A stretch of 64,000 bases of DNA from Mercurialis annua (GCF_937616625.2 NC_065576.1:11658501-11722500), one strand, 5' to 3'; positions 44,318-57,156 are shown, counted from the first letter of the stretch. Numbers and translations: made by a program. The notes: generated by a model from the sequence alone, not told the origin.

Positions 44318-46534
44318 GTGGGCGTCGATGCTCGCCCAGACCTATGGCTGGTCCCGGTCTGGTTAGTTTTAAAACAATGGAGTCGCCGCCTATCTCAGTT
44401 AGGAAATGTTTTCAATATTAACTAGATAACTTCACGTGCCTATGGATGAGATTATCGCGCATCAGACCAAAAGACTCAGGTTTGTGGACACAACAAATCT
44501 CTTAACTTGGCTTATTGATTTTATCAATTTGTTATCAAAGCAGTAAATCCAAATAACATCATACTGAAAAATAAATGGCTGGAAATGTAAATAGCTAAAA
44601 AATAAAGGATTGGAAAGTAAATACGGAAATGTAAACATGCATTATATTTGAGACACGCATATGATTCGATATGAAATTACATGGTGGACAACTAACAAAC
44701 ACTCCTAAACAAGCATAAAACCTTGAAAACATGTAATAGACAAAAGTGAATTTTATTCCATTTGCATGCATAAAAACCTAAACCGTATGTAAAATTAAAG
44801 TTTATTTTATTAATTACCGTCTTGAATACATATACAACCATTAATTACAGTTTCATGGTAGTCCTAGGATTTCAACGTGATTAGATTAGCTTTAAATTAA
44901 GTTAACGCGGTCATCTGATTAAGCCTGTTAAATAATGGATTTTGACATACTTTTAAAGTGTTAAACAATATAAACATACCTAATTACAGGTGTTATACAT
45001 ATAAGGTTAAATATATTTTTAAACCTCTTTCTTAAGTGTATGGCAGTTGTTTGATGTTTGTTTGTCAATATAGCCGGAGTCAATATCTTGTCAAAATATG
45101 AAAGTTTCTCCTCTAGTCAATACGAGTCCATTGGTCCAAATTGGAGTTGATTACGGGTCCAAACGAATCGAGAATCTTTACTTGAAGTTGTTGGGCTGGC
45201 GATTGGGCTTCAAAGCCCGTGATGACATGGCACGTGACGCCATTGCTTACTTGGATGAGAAATTTTGACTGCGATGGGTCTGGGTAATTACAAAAATAAA
45301 GCCTACAATAAATTACAAGCCCGTGGCTCAAACAAAGCTAAATTTCGAGTCCAAACAAGATCGGAAACACAAAAACTAAAAACGGGTCAGAACAGCTAGA
45401 GGAGATAGGTACGAAGAATGATAACTCTAGATAAAGCGTCGGCTGCGCCAATAGAAGTGGTGGCAGCACCCCTCCACATCGACGGCATCGCCAGAGAAAA
45501 CTGGCAGCGGCACCAAACAGGCAGGGAACTCCTGAGTTCAAATTTCATATAAAAATATGCAAAACATGATTGAAACGTTCAATTAAACAGCTGGAATTTA
45601 AAAGTAATAAAAATAAAAATATGAAAACCAATAAAAACATTCTAAACATAAATCTAGAGTGACAATCATGGCAAATCATAGCAGTTTATACAATGATGAT
45701 AATTTATGGCAAGAACGATAAAAGCCGCTCGACATGTATCCTAGTAATCATAAATGAACCAACATGTATAGAAAATGAAAAAAAAGTGTTTGGAATTGAA
45801 ATTGAGTCCTACGAAGTACCGTTTTGAGTCCAGATGTTGTTTTCTGCTGATCCAGATGTAGAATCCAACTCCTGACCGAAGTGCAGCATTTTCTTAATTG
45901 ATTAAAGAGTATAAGCTTGATTTGATATATTAAAATTGGCTGGGTTTGAGTGTGTGGGTATGGTATTGTTCGGCTAGGGCATATATTTTTCTAGGGTTTT
46001 TGTCCTTTAATACTGTGTTTGATTAATTGCCAAATGCCCCCCCCCCCCCCCCCCCCCTCCTCTAATTAGGATTTATAAAGTGGTATAAATAATGGTACAT
46101 TAGAGTTTAGGGTTAGTTCAATGTTTAGGTTAGCTTCAAAATGTATTGTTAGGTGTCAAGGTTAAGTTAAAGGTTTATCTTAAGTATTTATTTAAATTTT
46201 TTGGAATTGAAAGTATATGTCGTGAAAAAGGTGGCAAAAGGACTATTTTACTCAATGGATTCAAAAACTAAAAATTGGCAAATGTTTGACAAGAATTTTG
46301 GTTTTGGGCAATTTAGTCCGTCAAATCTACAAATTGACCCATAAACTTTTAAGGCATTGTAATTAGTCCAACTTCTTAGACTTCTATCACAATCCCTTTG
46401 GATTTTAATGGGCTATTTATGGCAAATTACGCTTCAATCCTTTAAGTTTTTTGTTGCGCATTGATCTAGTCTGTTTAAATTCTAACATGCGGATCGCCAG
46501 CTCGTCACACGTATGGGTGTCTCATTAGATCATC
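44318..46534 (-). mobile_element. TGTAGACA-family LTR fragment, copy B (minus orientation)
   Basis: Collinear with copies A and D: AATGGAGTCGCCGCC near 44389, CAACCATTAATTACAGTTTC near 44836, TAATTAGTCCAACTTCTTAGA near 46360. The end that would read TGTAGACA on the minus strand is missing because a CACTA element begins at 46535. A poly-C run is inside. Non-coding. Confidence 0.6.
46037..46057. repeat. Poly-C run
   Basis: Twenty-one consecutive C on the plus strand inside copy B. The homologous place in copy D reads GATCTCCCATCTT, so this is a local expansion or an assembly error. Confidence 0.9.
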
Positions 46535-46942
46535 CACTACTAGAAAATAGGAAACTAGCTACGGGTTTTTCCGTTACTAATCTCCTTTAATCCATCTCTA
46601 ATCATGACTAGCGACTAACATGCTCTAGTGCTAATCAATTGGTCGCAAAAACTAATTGCGACGCCATCTTTTTTCTTTTGCTAATTTAGAGACGTAATTC
46701 TGTTGCCAAATTTTAAAATCCGTCGCAGAAAAGTCAATCCAGGACACTAAAATGGAGACAAATTTGCAACAGAAATTTGTGTTTAGCGACGGAAATTGTC
46801 CGTCGCCAAAAAAAAAAAACAATTAGCGACGGACAATTTTTGTCGCTAATTAGTTTCTTTAGCGATGGAATATTATGTCGCTAAAAACAATGTTCTGTCG
46901 TAAAACGCCAGTTTTTTCGGAAGACTTTTCCATTTTCTAGTG
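46535..46942. mobile_element. Short non-autonomous CACTA element
   Basis: Starts CACTACTAGAAAATAGG and ends CCATTTTCTAGTG, so the inverted termini are CACTA-type. The interior carries TTAGCGACGGA / TCCGTCGCTAA palindromes as in the element at 22897. The flanking trinucleotides ATC and TTT do not match, so one end or the site has changed. 408 bp, non-coding. Confidence 0.8.
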
Positions 46943-47031
46943 TTTTTTCTATTTTTTTCAGTCGATTTAAACTGATAATACAATATTTATAAATCATTTA
47001 CGAAACTTAATTAAAGGACATTAAACCCTGA

Positions 47032-47186
<155 letters not shown>

Positions 47187-47199
47187 CACAAAGAAACTG

Positions 47200-47925
47200 T
47201 TTGAAAATAAAACATAAAAGAAACTATAAAGTTATAGCGTTATCATTGTCTGGCAAGGCTTAATACCTCGTACTTTTAAAAGCACTAAGTTCAGTGCCAC
47301 GTGATATAATTGCGAGAATTTAAATCGATGACGTTGGATCAAGTTAAAATAATAAGGACTTAAAACAAAGAGGGTCTATTTAAATTGTCGTGAAATAATA
47401 ATTTAAATTTGAAAATTAATAGTCAAGACAGAATTTCACGGGATTAAGAAAGATTCATAAATTAAAATAAAGATTTAGGCCAAGGAAGTTCTATTCTAAT
47501 TATCGGGAATTGATAAGTTAAATTGAAAGTTTAACTTGGTTACGAGCGGAATTAACAGACTAAAGAAAAATCAGAAATAAAAATAAATAAATTAAGGATC
47601 CTGGATAACTTTTAATATGCCAAAGTCCGTTAATTATTATTAAGAAAGTATCTTCAAAGTTTCGTTTAATTACGAAATTATTTTGGATCGAAGTGTAAGA
47701 AAAGTTGAGGTTTGAAGTTGATTCAAGATTGATTTTAAGGCATTTGCATATGCTTTTTGCCAACTTAGCCTTGCTTATAAATAGACCCATCGACTTCATC
47801 TTCCTCATTTCATTTTCAGATTTCAATTTAAACCCTAAAACCCCAAAAACTCTCAATTTCCGCTTCCCATATTCCATCACCATCAACTCACCCTTTTTCT
47901 TAGAACTACAAGGACGGAAGTCTAG
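47200..47925 (+). other. Promoter-like non-coding stretch, possible LTR remnant
   Basis: No gene seen. A TATA box (TATAAATA, 47776-47783) is followed by a pyrimidine-rich leader-like run (TCATCTTCCTCATTTC) and AAACCCTAAAACCCC, the look of a plant LTR promoter or of a gene leader. What follows is the Sirevirus-like ORF, so this may be a different fused fragment. Confidence 0.35.
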
Positions 47926-48527
47926 AGAAAAGTACTGAGAAGAAAGAAGCTGATCTGGAAGGAGTTAAGGGATATGAGGAGAAGGATGGTGTAGATCAGG
48001 TGTCTGGAAGAGCTGATCCGATGTTTGAAAAAGCTAATGATGTGTCAGTTGAAGCTGTACATATGTCTGTAGGAGCTAGTCCTAGTGAAGTTAAGGAGTA
48101 TGTGGAAGCTACTCCTAGTGAAGCCAATATCATTTCTTCTGAGGCTAAAATTCGAGCTCTACTTGATGATAAATTTCAGCTGATTGACAAAGTTGCAAAA
48201 GAGAGCATGGATTTATGGCTCTCTGATATGAAGAAAGATATTATAAATCTGATGCTGCCAACCACCTCTCATGTTGCTTTATCTCTATTGAAGCAAGTTG
48301 AGAAATAATCAAAATGGAATGATGTTGTAAAGGGAAATTTTGGAGTTAATCCTGAAACCACTGAGCCTTTGTAAATTGATTTTTCATCTCCTTCTAAAGC
48401 TGTTCAGTCCACCATACCCCCTTCTATTTCTAAAAGAGCCACCCGTTCTACCACTAAATTTGCAACCTCAAAGATCTCACCTGGTGAAATAGGTTCTAAA
48501 GACAAACCTGATGTTCTAGAAGATTAA
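47925..48527 (+). pseudogene. Extra 3' ORF of a Sirevirus-like copia element
   Basis: An open frame runs from about 47925 to 48308 and continues in the same frame through two stops (48306-48308, 48372-48374) to a TAA at 48525-48527. The translation is acidic and serine-rich (SVEAVHMSVGASPSEVKEY), with a helical segment (LLDDKFQLIDKVAKESMDLW) and a basic threonine-rich part (ISKRATRSTTKF). It sits between the lost pol and the polypurine tract and 3' LTR, where Sireviruses carry an additional env-like ORF. I see no transmembrane segment, so the env label is not supported by sequence. Function unknown. Confidence 0.5.
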
Positions 48528-49013
48528 GTCTAGTTGCTTTAAGTTCTTTAGGAATCTTTTTATCTTTGAACTTCTATCTTTATGTTTTGATGTAATTAAT
48601 GTTTGCTGTTGTTTTCTGATCATGCTATTTTATTACTCTTCCATTCTCTTTTTGATGTCTGGCAAAAAGGGGAAGTAATATGTGCTTTTAATTTTTCTAT
48701 ATATGAATGCTATTTGCTTGCAGAATTAGCTACAAAATCTTTTCAGTATGGCTATTTCTGCTATAAGTCTTATTTATTCTGACTGATCTTCCTTTAAATC
48801 TTTCGTTGTCAAGATAATCTGAAATGGAGTTACTGACAGTTATTGCTTAGAAAAAGGTTAAAGAAATTTTTTTAAATTAGTTTGGCACAAATTCAGGAGG
48901 AGCTAATTGGAGCAGAAAATAAACAATTTTTCAAAAAATGCACTTCATTCATTCATATCTATATTTACTCCTTGGTACCTATCTAGCTTTACTTGTTCAA
49001 AGTTTTGTCATTA

Positions 49014-49029
49014 TCAAAAAGGGGGAGAT
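49014..49029 (+). other. Polypurine tract of the copia element
   Basis: CAAAAAGGGGGAGATT precedes the LTR start, matching the ATCAAAAAGGGGGAGATTG signature of Sirevirus-type elements. Confidence 0.85.
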
Positions 49030-50059
49030 TGTTCGCTAAAGGTTACTCCTAATTTTGATATAACATAAACTTTAATCAAGTAAGATTTAATAGTGTTTGT
49101 TCAGTGTTTTATATGACTTGCAGAATCTATCCCAAGTTAATTCTGGAATCAGAAGAAAAACGAAGTCAAAAAAAGATCGATCCAAAGAACATTAAAACTG
49201 GGCTGTCAAGATTTATGGGCTAAAAGAATGTTTCTTAGAATCTCATGTAAAGGTAAATGGACTTAATAATATACTACAATTCTAAAGTTCAAATTGTTTT
49301 TACTCACCTACAAATCTTTCATCAAAATATTTTTTAATTGTGTGACATCATCAAGATGTCCTTTTCACTCATGATGCACACACAAACAGAAAAACATTCT
49401 TCCTGATTTTTTGGTAACGGTTTTTGCAACAATCATTTTTTTCTTTCTCCATTTGATTCTAGAAACTTTGTATTTGTCATTTTACACAACAAAATCTGTT
49501 TTGAAGGAATCTTTAAAATATCTTAGGGAATTTATGAGAAATCAGTTTTCAATAAATAGCATCATCTTCCTCATTCATAACTAAGCACAATTTCTGAGTA
49601 ATAATGGTGCCTTGTTAACTCTGTTTTACTTATTAGTTTGATTTGTATTCAAAGAGTTTTCTGCACAAACAAAATTCTCTGTTTCCAAAGGTTTTGTAAA
49701 CACCTAGGTGATAAGTTTACTGGTTGTGAGTTTCTGGATCTTGAAAAAACCAGAGGTTGAAAAATCAGATTAGAATGGGTAGTGTTTAGCTCTGTATTTC
49801 AACGCTGTTGTTTCTTGCCCGTAAAAGAAACTGGTTAGTAGAATTTCCAAGAGGTGATATCTTGGAGAGTGGATATAGCAGTTGCAGAACCACTATAAAA
49901 ATCCAGTGTTCTTTACTTTATGCTTTATTGTTTATTCTCAGTTTAGCTTTTAATATATTCAAATTAGCTTTCATAATATATTTACAAGCTATTTTACGAA
50001 AGTTTCTTAAGTTCTCACAACCCTCCCTCCCCCCTCTTGAGAAGCCATCTGGACCAACA
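49030..50059 (+). repeat. 3' LTR of the Sirevirus-like copia element
   Basis: A 1030-bp LTR beginning TGTTCGCTAAAGGTTACTCC directly after the polypurine tract and ending CTGGACCAACA. The pyrimidine-rich CCCTCCCTCCCCCCTCTTGA just before the end is characteristic of Sirevirus LTRs. No 5' LTR, gag or pol is present in the window, so this is a 3' fragment. The small frame at 49808-50080 is not a gene. Confidence 0.82.
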
Positions 50060-51093
50060 ATAATTATTAGTGAACATTAATCCTTTTAATCATATTAAAA
50101 CTCTATTTAATCAAGTTTGGTTAAATTCTACTTTCATCCTTCAAATTAGTAACAATTGGTATTAGTTTATTGAAGTTATTGTTCATCCACATATACTCTT
50201 CTTAATTTATAAACTTCAACTTTGAAACAGTTTTCATGACATTTCTAGGATCCCAATCAAAATCATTGCTATTACAACTAATCCAACTAATCAATTAATA
50301 TAAGACGATCAATATCTTATAATTAGGTTTTTTGACTAATTAGGTTCATTTGTAAATGGCAATGAAAAATAATAGTAACATTTAATATCCAACTAATTTA
50401 ATAATCCCTTACTTAATTAATTTTCATAAACTATTTGTGACACCCAACATTCAATATCATAGTTATCCAAATAGAGATTTAATATTTAATGTATTATGAT
50501 GAACCCATAGTTACAAATATCGTACAATATAATCCTTGTTACAAGATCCCAATATCGACAAGAGTCATATTAGTTAGACTATTGATGTCTCAGTGGATCG
50601 TAAGAAGTTCTCCTTTTGGTATGGTCCTTGACCATATGGAAAAGTTTTTGTTGACATATTTCCAAAGATTATCATTCATAATCTATACAACATTGTTTTT
50701 TTATTGTTGTTATTCAAGTTTTATATGGTGCAAAGTTCTTGCATGCATAGGCTTCATTAGACAGAAGTTTTTGTGGAGAAAAAAAGATAGCTTCTTCATT
50801 AGGAAACCGAAGGAGAATTTTAAAATTGCCAAGTTTAGAAAGCTTTAGTTTAATGCAACTATTTATAACATTTGGAGAGTCAAGGGTCTTTCTAGAGATC
50901 ATTAGCTTGTTTGTGGCTTTAGTTTTTGTTATGTTTTTTTTTCCTATTTATTATTTAGTTGTTGAGGGTGCTTGTTTATCAAAATTAGACATGTAAGTAA
51001 TTATTGTATTTATTTTTGTTATCTTGTTTGTCAAAATTAGAAATGGGCTATATAACTGATGGCAAATCCTTGCCATTACGGAGATACAACATA
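50060..51093. other. Unassigned AT-rich stretch
   Basis: No gene or repeat recognised. The frame 50489-50848 (119 codons) is hydrophobic and Phe-rich, without any known motif. Confidence 0.4.
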
Positions 51094-51850
51094 TAAGGAT
51101 GTAAATGAATCAAGTCGAGCTGAGTTTTAAAGTGTTCATATTCATATCGTTTACCGAACAAGGTGTTCATATTCGGTTCATGTTCGTTAGAGTTTTAAAT
51201 GGGGTGTTCGTATTCGGTTCGTTTAATATCATAGTGTTTATGTTCAGTTTGTGTTCAGCTCGTGTTCATACGTTTAGCTGATAAATGAACAAGTTCTCGA
51301 ACGAGCTCGATAAGTAGTAAACGAGCTCGGCTCGTTTAGCCATGAAACAAACGAACATAATACAAGCTAAATAAATTGTAAAAAAATATATCTAATAATG
51401 ATCTTTTTCCATACACATACTAAATTTCAAAGTATAACTGATAAATCCAACAACAGATTATTCAAATATAAATAACAAAACTATTTAGTTTTGTTAAAAC
51501 TATGTAATTTTAGAATTATATAAAAAAATTATATAAATTAATTTAAATATTAGTTAGTTCACGTACATCTAATCGAATTTATAAATGATTTTGTTCACAA
51601 ATTTTTATTTGAACTTGTTCACTAATTTATTCATGAACTCTTATTCGAGTTCGTTCACGAATTGTTGATCGAGCGTTCGTGAACGTAAACAAGCTGAACA
51701 CCACTATATTTATGTTTGGCTCGTTTAAATTAACAAAATTAAAATCAAGATCGAACTCGGTTTGTCTAAAATACGAACGAACACGAACCAAATTTTTTTC
51801 GAACCGAAAACCGATCTGCTCGCGAGTAGTTCGGTTAGTTTACACCCTTA
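51094..51850. mobile_element. hAT-type MITE (GGGTGTAAAC ends)
   Basis: Ends are TAAGGATGTAAAT and, reverse-complemented, TAAGGGTGTAAAC. Flanks ACAACATA (51086-51093) and ACAATATA (51851-51858) form an 8-bp duplication with one mismatch, as for hAT elements. The 757-bp interior contains long subterminal inverted segments rich in GTTCG, GAGCTCG and GTTCATGTTCG motifs. No transposase. Confidence 0.82.
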
Positions 51851-51858
51851 ACAATATA

Positions 51859-52484
51859 CATTGCCACAATAACAAACAAACCCAATCCCCAACCTTACAA
51901 ATATTAAATACATAAATAGCTCTATAAATATTTATAAAATTTAATGGGTTCTCGCAAAATCATAAATTTTAATTTTTTGTCCATAAGCATAATAAATTTT
52001 CTTATAATAACAAAGTTAACATGTTTAAATTTTTCGAAATTTAATCTAATTATATTCGAATTTAAAATACGAAATGTTTGAATAATAATAAAAAGATTTA
52101 ATATTTTCAATAAAATTTAGTGTAGAAGGAATAGATATAAGATGTACTTTTTATTTAATTTCCTAATTTGAAAAAAAAATTAAATAAAATTAAATATTCA
52201 TATTTTAATAAATAATATGTATGGTGGTAGCTGTTGCCAGTCTGTATAGCAAAGAGTTTGGCATTTGATGGCTTGTTGTCGCATTACAAACAAAAACGTA
52301 GGCCCTCTTTGCAATTGAACCAAACTTTTTTTTAAGTCATTTATATTTTTCTTTTTACCATAAAGAAAATAAATGACTATTAAGCTAAAGAAACATTTCT
52401 GACATCATTTTGTTTTACAAAACTATACAAATGCAATCTAACCGTCATGAGCTAAATGATTGATTGATCTACCTCTTAGTCAAA
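51859..52484. other. AT-rich stretch, nothing recognised
   Basis: About 630 bp of low-complexity AT-rich DNA without genes. Confidence 0.4.
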
Positions 52485-54427
52485 CAGCCAAACTCTTAAC
52501 TTTGGCTTATTGATTTTATGGATTTAAGATAGAAAAAATCTCGTAAAAATAACAACATACTTGAAAATTAATGGCTGGAAATATAAATAACTGCAAAATA
52601 GAGGAGTGGAAAGTAAATATAGAAATATAAACATGTATTACATTTTTAACAAGCATATGACTCGATCTGAACTAGCATGGTGGACAAGTAGCAAGTACTG
52701 TTAAACAAACATCTAATCATGGGATTTCTAATATATAAGAGATAGAAGTGGATTTATTTTAAATTTACCATCTTAAATATCTATACAACCACTAATTACA
52801 GTTTTCATGACACTCCTAGGATTTTTATGTGATTTGTTAGTTTAGAACTAAATTAACGTGATTATGTGAATAAACATTTTTAATGGTGGATTTTGACATT
52901 TCAAAACGATAAACAATATAAACATACCTAATTGCAGGTGATCAATATATAAGATTAAAGATATTTTTATACCTCTTTATAGAGTGTTTGGCGGTCGTTT
53001 GTCTATCGATAAAATCAAATTTAGGATCTAGTTAAAACACGTAATTCTTCCTCTAGTAAAAACAAATCCACTACTTCAAGCCGGAGTCGATTTATGATCC
53101 AAACGAAGCTAGAAATGGCTCTAGAAGTTGTTGGGCCGATGTAAGGACTTCGAAGCCCATGATAACACGGAAAGGACCACAATTGCTGACGTGGTAAGAG
53201 GATTCTGACTCCAAATGAGCCGCATAATTTCAAGTATATAGCCTACAACTAGTTACAAACCAGTGGGCTCAAACATAGCCCAATTTCGAGACTGAACGGG
53301 CCCGAAAAAACAAAAACAATAACTGGAAGAGGGTTGAAAGAATATGGGGGAGCTGGGATCAAAAATCGACGTTGTCGGAACCACCGGCGACTGCGCCACC
53401 AAAACTGAGGCGCAAACGTGTTTCAAATTTGCCCGAAAAAAGCATGCAAAATAGGCAGAAACGGTCATTAAATAGTTGGAATTTGAAACAATTAAAATAG
53501 CAGTGTAAAACTGTTAAAAGCGCCATAAATATGAATCTAGAGTGAAAATCACGGAAGTTTATATGGTTATGCCATTTTATGGTAAGAACGATAAAAACAA
53601 CTAAACTTGCATCCTAATAATCAGAATTAATACAACATGCATAAATAATGACAGAAAATTGATAGGAATTGAAATTGGGACCTCAAAAGTATTGTTCTAT
53701 GTCATGAGGTAATTTTCTGGTGATCCGGATGTAAAATCCAGCTCTGGATTATGGTGCAGCAATATTCTTGATTGATTGAAGTGTATAAGTTTGATTTGTT
53801 GGACTAAAGTCGACTAGAGATTGGGCGTGTAGGGGCTAGTATAGTTCGGCCAAGGCATGCAATTTTCTAGGGTTTTTGTTCTTTAATACGTAGTGTGTTT
53901 AATTAATTGCCAACTGATCTCCCATCTTCATTAGGGTTTATAAAATGGTAATATAGTTGTAGATTAGGGTTTAGGGTTAGGTTACTGTTTAAGTTAGCTT
54001 CAAACTGTGTTGTTAGGTTTTAAGGTTGCGTTAAATATCTACCTTAGGTTATTTATTTAATTAATTTAAAAAGGAAGCAAAAGGGCTATTTTGATCCCTA
54101 AAAGTGTCAAAAAGGGCTTTCAGGGCCACAAAGGTTTGGTTTTAGGCAATTTAGTCCTTCAAATCTATAAATTGGCCATAAACTTGTAAGACATTTTAGT
54201 TAGACCAATTTCTTAAAATTCTATCACAATCCCTTTGGATTTTTATAGGCTATTTGCGGCAAATTACGCTTCAATTCTTCAAGTTTTTCGCTGCATGACG
54301 ATTCGGTCCGCTTGAATTATAATATGCGGATCGCTAGCTCGTCACCCGGACGGGTGTCTTTGGAAATCATCATCAGACGTTTTAGTCTCTTATCACTTGT
54401 TTACCTTTCTAGAAATAGGTGTCTACG
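52485..54427 (-). mobile_element. TGTAGACA-family LTR fragment, copy D (minus orientation)
   Basis: Collinear with copies A and B (GCTTATTGATTTTATGGATT near 52505, CTAATTACAGTTTTCATGAC near 52792, CAATTTCTTAAAATTCTATC near 54209). It ends near 54427 with AGAAATAGGTGTCTAC, the inverse of a TGTAGACACCTATTT start. Non-coding. Confidence 0.6.
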
Positions 54428-54706
54428 GTTTGCCACCTGTTTGACGGGAATTGACAAAATAGGTCAATTCTTATCAGAGAACGAGACTCGATGTTTGACA
54501 AGCAACAAAGATATTATCCACCACCTAGAGGTACTCACTCATTGGTGGTTTGGTAATGCCCTAGCATGAGCATCACTGGTTTAGGTGCGCGGTTCTGATT
54601 CCATGCCCCCTGCTTCTGGTCTACTCTGCGTCTATTCGAGAGTAATATTTCTCAACTGACATGAAGGTCGCTCATTGGATTCGAATTGCCCGTAATCCGC
54701 CCAATG

Positions 54707-54960
54707 GAATGAGGCTATAAACCCTCAGTTGTCCTGATGGTGGTTCAATGGCTTGAACCCCTGGTAATTATTATGTTTGATATCTCTTAGGTTTGTAGAG
54801 GGGAAAATATTCCCTCGGCTGTCCCAAGGGTCATCCTATTGTATGGATGCTTGGCAATTATCCTGTCTAGTGCCTCCTAGGTTTGTATAAGGAACATCAC
54901 CCCCTTGGCCGTCCCTAGGGCCATTCTATTGCATGGATGCCTAGATTCCATAATTATTCA
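54707..54960. repeat. ~90-bp degenerate tandem repeat
   Basis: Two clear units and one partial, each with the pattern CCTCGG(C/T)TGTCC...GGG(T/C)CAT(C)CTATTG(T/C)ATGGATGC(T/C)T, at about 54776-54864 and 54865-54960, with a weaker copy before them. Confidence 0.75.
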
Positions 54961-55040
54961 ACAATTATCGGAAATGTCTGAAGTTTATGTAAACTGTTGT
55001 AGATAAGATTTGTGATGTCTTCTTGACAATAAAATTCTCC

Positions 55041-55197
55041 TTGGTTCAGAGTCTTACATGTAGGGTTAGATCACTGTTATGTTGCTTTCTATGTCGCATT
55101 TGCAAATTTTAAATATCTTTGGTTCGGAGTCTTACATGTAGGGTTAGACCACTGTTATGTTGCTTTCTATGTCGCATTCTGCAAATTTTGAATATCT
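55041..55197. repeat. ~78-bp tandem duplication
   Basis: TTGGTTC(A/G)GAGTCTTACATG starts each of two nearly identical units (55041-55118 and 55119-55197) that differ at about five positions. Confidence 0.92.
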
Positions 55198-55354
55198 TGG
55201 TGTCTATCTACCACTGGATGCTTGAAGTTGATTTTGTTATCTAGGGATGACGGTTCAATCTGTTGTTTATCTGTCTAATCTGTTGCGGATAGCTGTCCAT
55301 TTTGATGTGGATAGCTAGCTATCTATTCCTCTAGGATAGATATATGTTCCTCTA

Positions 55355-55530
55355 AGGTAACTTTTTGATCCTGTGGGGTAACTGACTGATCCTCTGGGGT
55401 GACTGTCTGATCCTCTAGGTAACTGTCTAATTATCTAGGGTGACTTTATGATCCTCTAGGGTAATTGTATAATCCTCTAGGGTGACTATCGATCCTTTAG
55501 GGCGACTGTCTGATCCTCTGTGGTAGATGT
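55355..55530. repeat. ~20-bp minisatellite, about eight units
   Basis: Units of the form TGATCCTCTAGGGTGACTGT repeat with small changes in length (18-22 bp) and sequence. Confidence 0.88.
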
Positions 55531-56249
55531 TTAGAGATCTGAGAATCTAATTACTTATAAATCATAGGATTGCCATGAAAAAGTAATTAATGGTTGTATA
55601 GACATTCAAGATGACTTGGTAAAATCAACCTTGCTTATACATCAGATTTAAAGCTTTATGCATGCAAAATGGCAAAGATCCACCACTGTCTGATACATGA
55701 TAGAAATCACCAGTATTAGATGAATGTTTAGGAGTACATGCTACATATCTCACATGCCAGTCCAGAGAGAGTCATATGCGCGTCTTGCTTGTTTACTGCT
55801 TTTCCAGACTTGTTTACTTTCTAGTATGATATTATGTGAACTGCTATCGAATATTGAGATGAGATATACCAGATATTCTTGTAAATATTTATATGATCGA
55901 TAAGCCAAGTACAAGAGTTTTGGTAATGTCCATCGAACTCGGTCTTTTGGTCTGATGCACGATAATCTCACCCATAAGCGAGTGAGGTTATCCATCCGGT
56001 AGAAAAGATATTTCCTAACTTAGGTAGGTGTCGACTCCATTTTTCAAAATCTTTCGAGAAGCCATAAGCATGGGCAAGCAAGCCCCCGAACAAACGCTCC
56101 GCTCACAGTAATATTTAAGGCCTTTTAGTTTATGATTTTGGGTTTAGTTTGTAGGGTTTAGTTTAAGGTCGGTGGTGTCGGGCAATACGGGAACAAAGGT
56201 GCCTGACAGTGGCTATAGTTAGGGGTGGTGGCCAAACGGTATCCGTTGG

Positions 56250-56675
56250 TAGGGGTGGGCATGGACCGGTTAACCGGTCCACGAGGGTAATTTGTAAACC
56301 GGTCCATAGTAATACGATTTTTAAAATTAAAAATCTAAACCTAAAATTTTAAAAGGTTAACCATTAAATCGGTTAACCATTTAAAACGGTTCGGTTTTTC
56401 GGTTTGGCGGTTTTTAACCATATAACCATTAAAAAAAATAGATACAAAAAAGATAAATTTTTAAATATAGTCTAATAATTAAAATTTAATTTTCATTATA
56501 TTTAAAATCTTATATATTTCTATTTCAATTAGGAAAATATTTTACTAAGAAAAATAAATAAAATTATTCTCCTAATTAAAAATGTATTCTTAAAATATTT
56601 TTTAAATATATTTTCGTGTTTAAATTTTTTAAGTGTGTAAATTATAGATATATATAATTTAAATAATTAAAAATG

Positions 56676-56708
<33 letters not shown>

Positions 56709-56898
56709 ATATATATTATTTATAAACCGGTTAACCGCGGTTTTTAAAACTCCAAACTGTAAACCCAAACCATTAACCATAAAAATTAGAAATCAAAATC
56801 TAAACCTAAATTTTTGGACCGGTTAACCATATTTTCCGGTTTGGTTTTGCAGTTTCAGTTGGGTTAATCGGTTTGACCGGTTTTTTTGCCCACCCGTA
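56250..56898. mobile_element. hAT-type MITE (GGGTGGGC ends)
   Basis: Begins TAGGGGTGGGCATGGACCGG and ends TTTTGCCCACCCGTA, so the termini are TA(G/C)GGGTGGGC. Both sides carry TCCGTTGG (56242-56249 and 56899-56906), a perfect 8-bp duplication typical of hAT. The 649-bp interior has several ACCGGTTAACC motifs near the ends and an (AT)n run at 56676-56701. No transposase. Confidence 0.92.
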
Positions 56899-57156
56899 TC
56901 CGTTGGGGAGCTGGTGGCCGTTAGTTTTTGTCGGCGGACGTCTATAGGAGCTGGAGGTGATGGTCGGAATCGGCTTCCTGAGACGGGTGGTCCGAGATGG
57001 CTGTCCATGGCCAGAGGTGGTTTTGGTGGCCGGAAGTGATCGATGGTCGGTTTAGGTTGGTTTAGAATTGGTTTAGAATTGGTTTATAATGAGTTGGTAT
57101 TTTTTATAAACTTACTAACTTTTTAGGCACCTATGCGCCTAGTTGATATTTGGATA

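Larger units (their letters stand above)
54428..56110 (+). mobile_element. TGTAGACA-family internal fragment with tandem repeats (plus orientation)
   Basis: The right part (about 55560-56050) is the inverse of the segment at 44390-44900 in copy B: TTAATGGTTGTATAGACATT and GGTGTCGACTCCATTTTTC. Its left part holds three different tandem-repeat blocks. With copy D it forms a head-to-head pair. No genes are evident; the minus frame 55750-55995 is antisense to the repeat. Confidence 0.5.

Noticed and set aside
50489..50848. 119-codon frame with hydrophobic stretches
   Set aside because: Composition is what AT-rich DNA gives by chance. No motif, no gene context.
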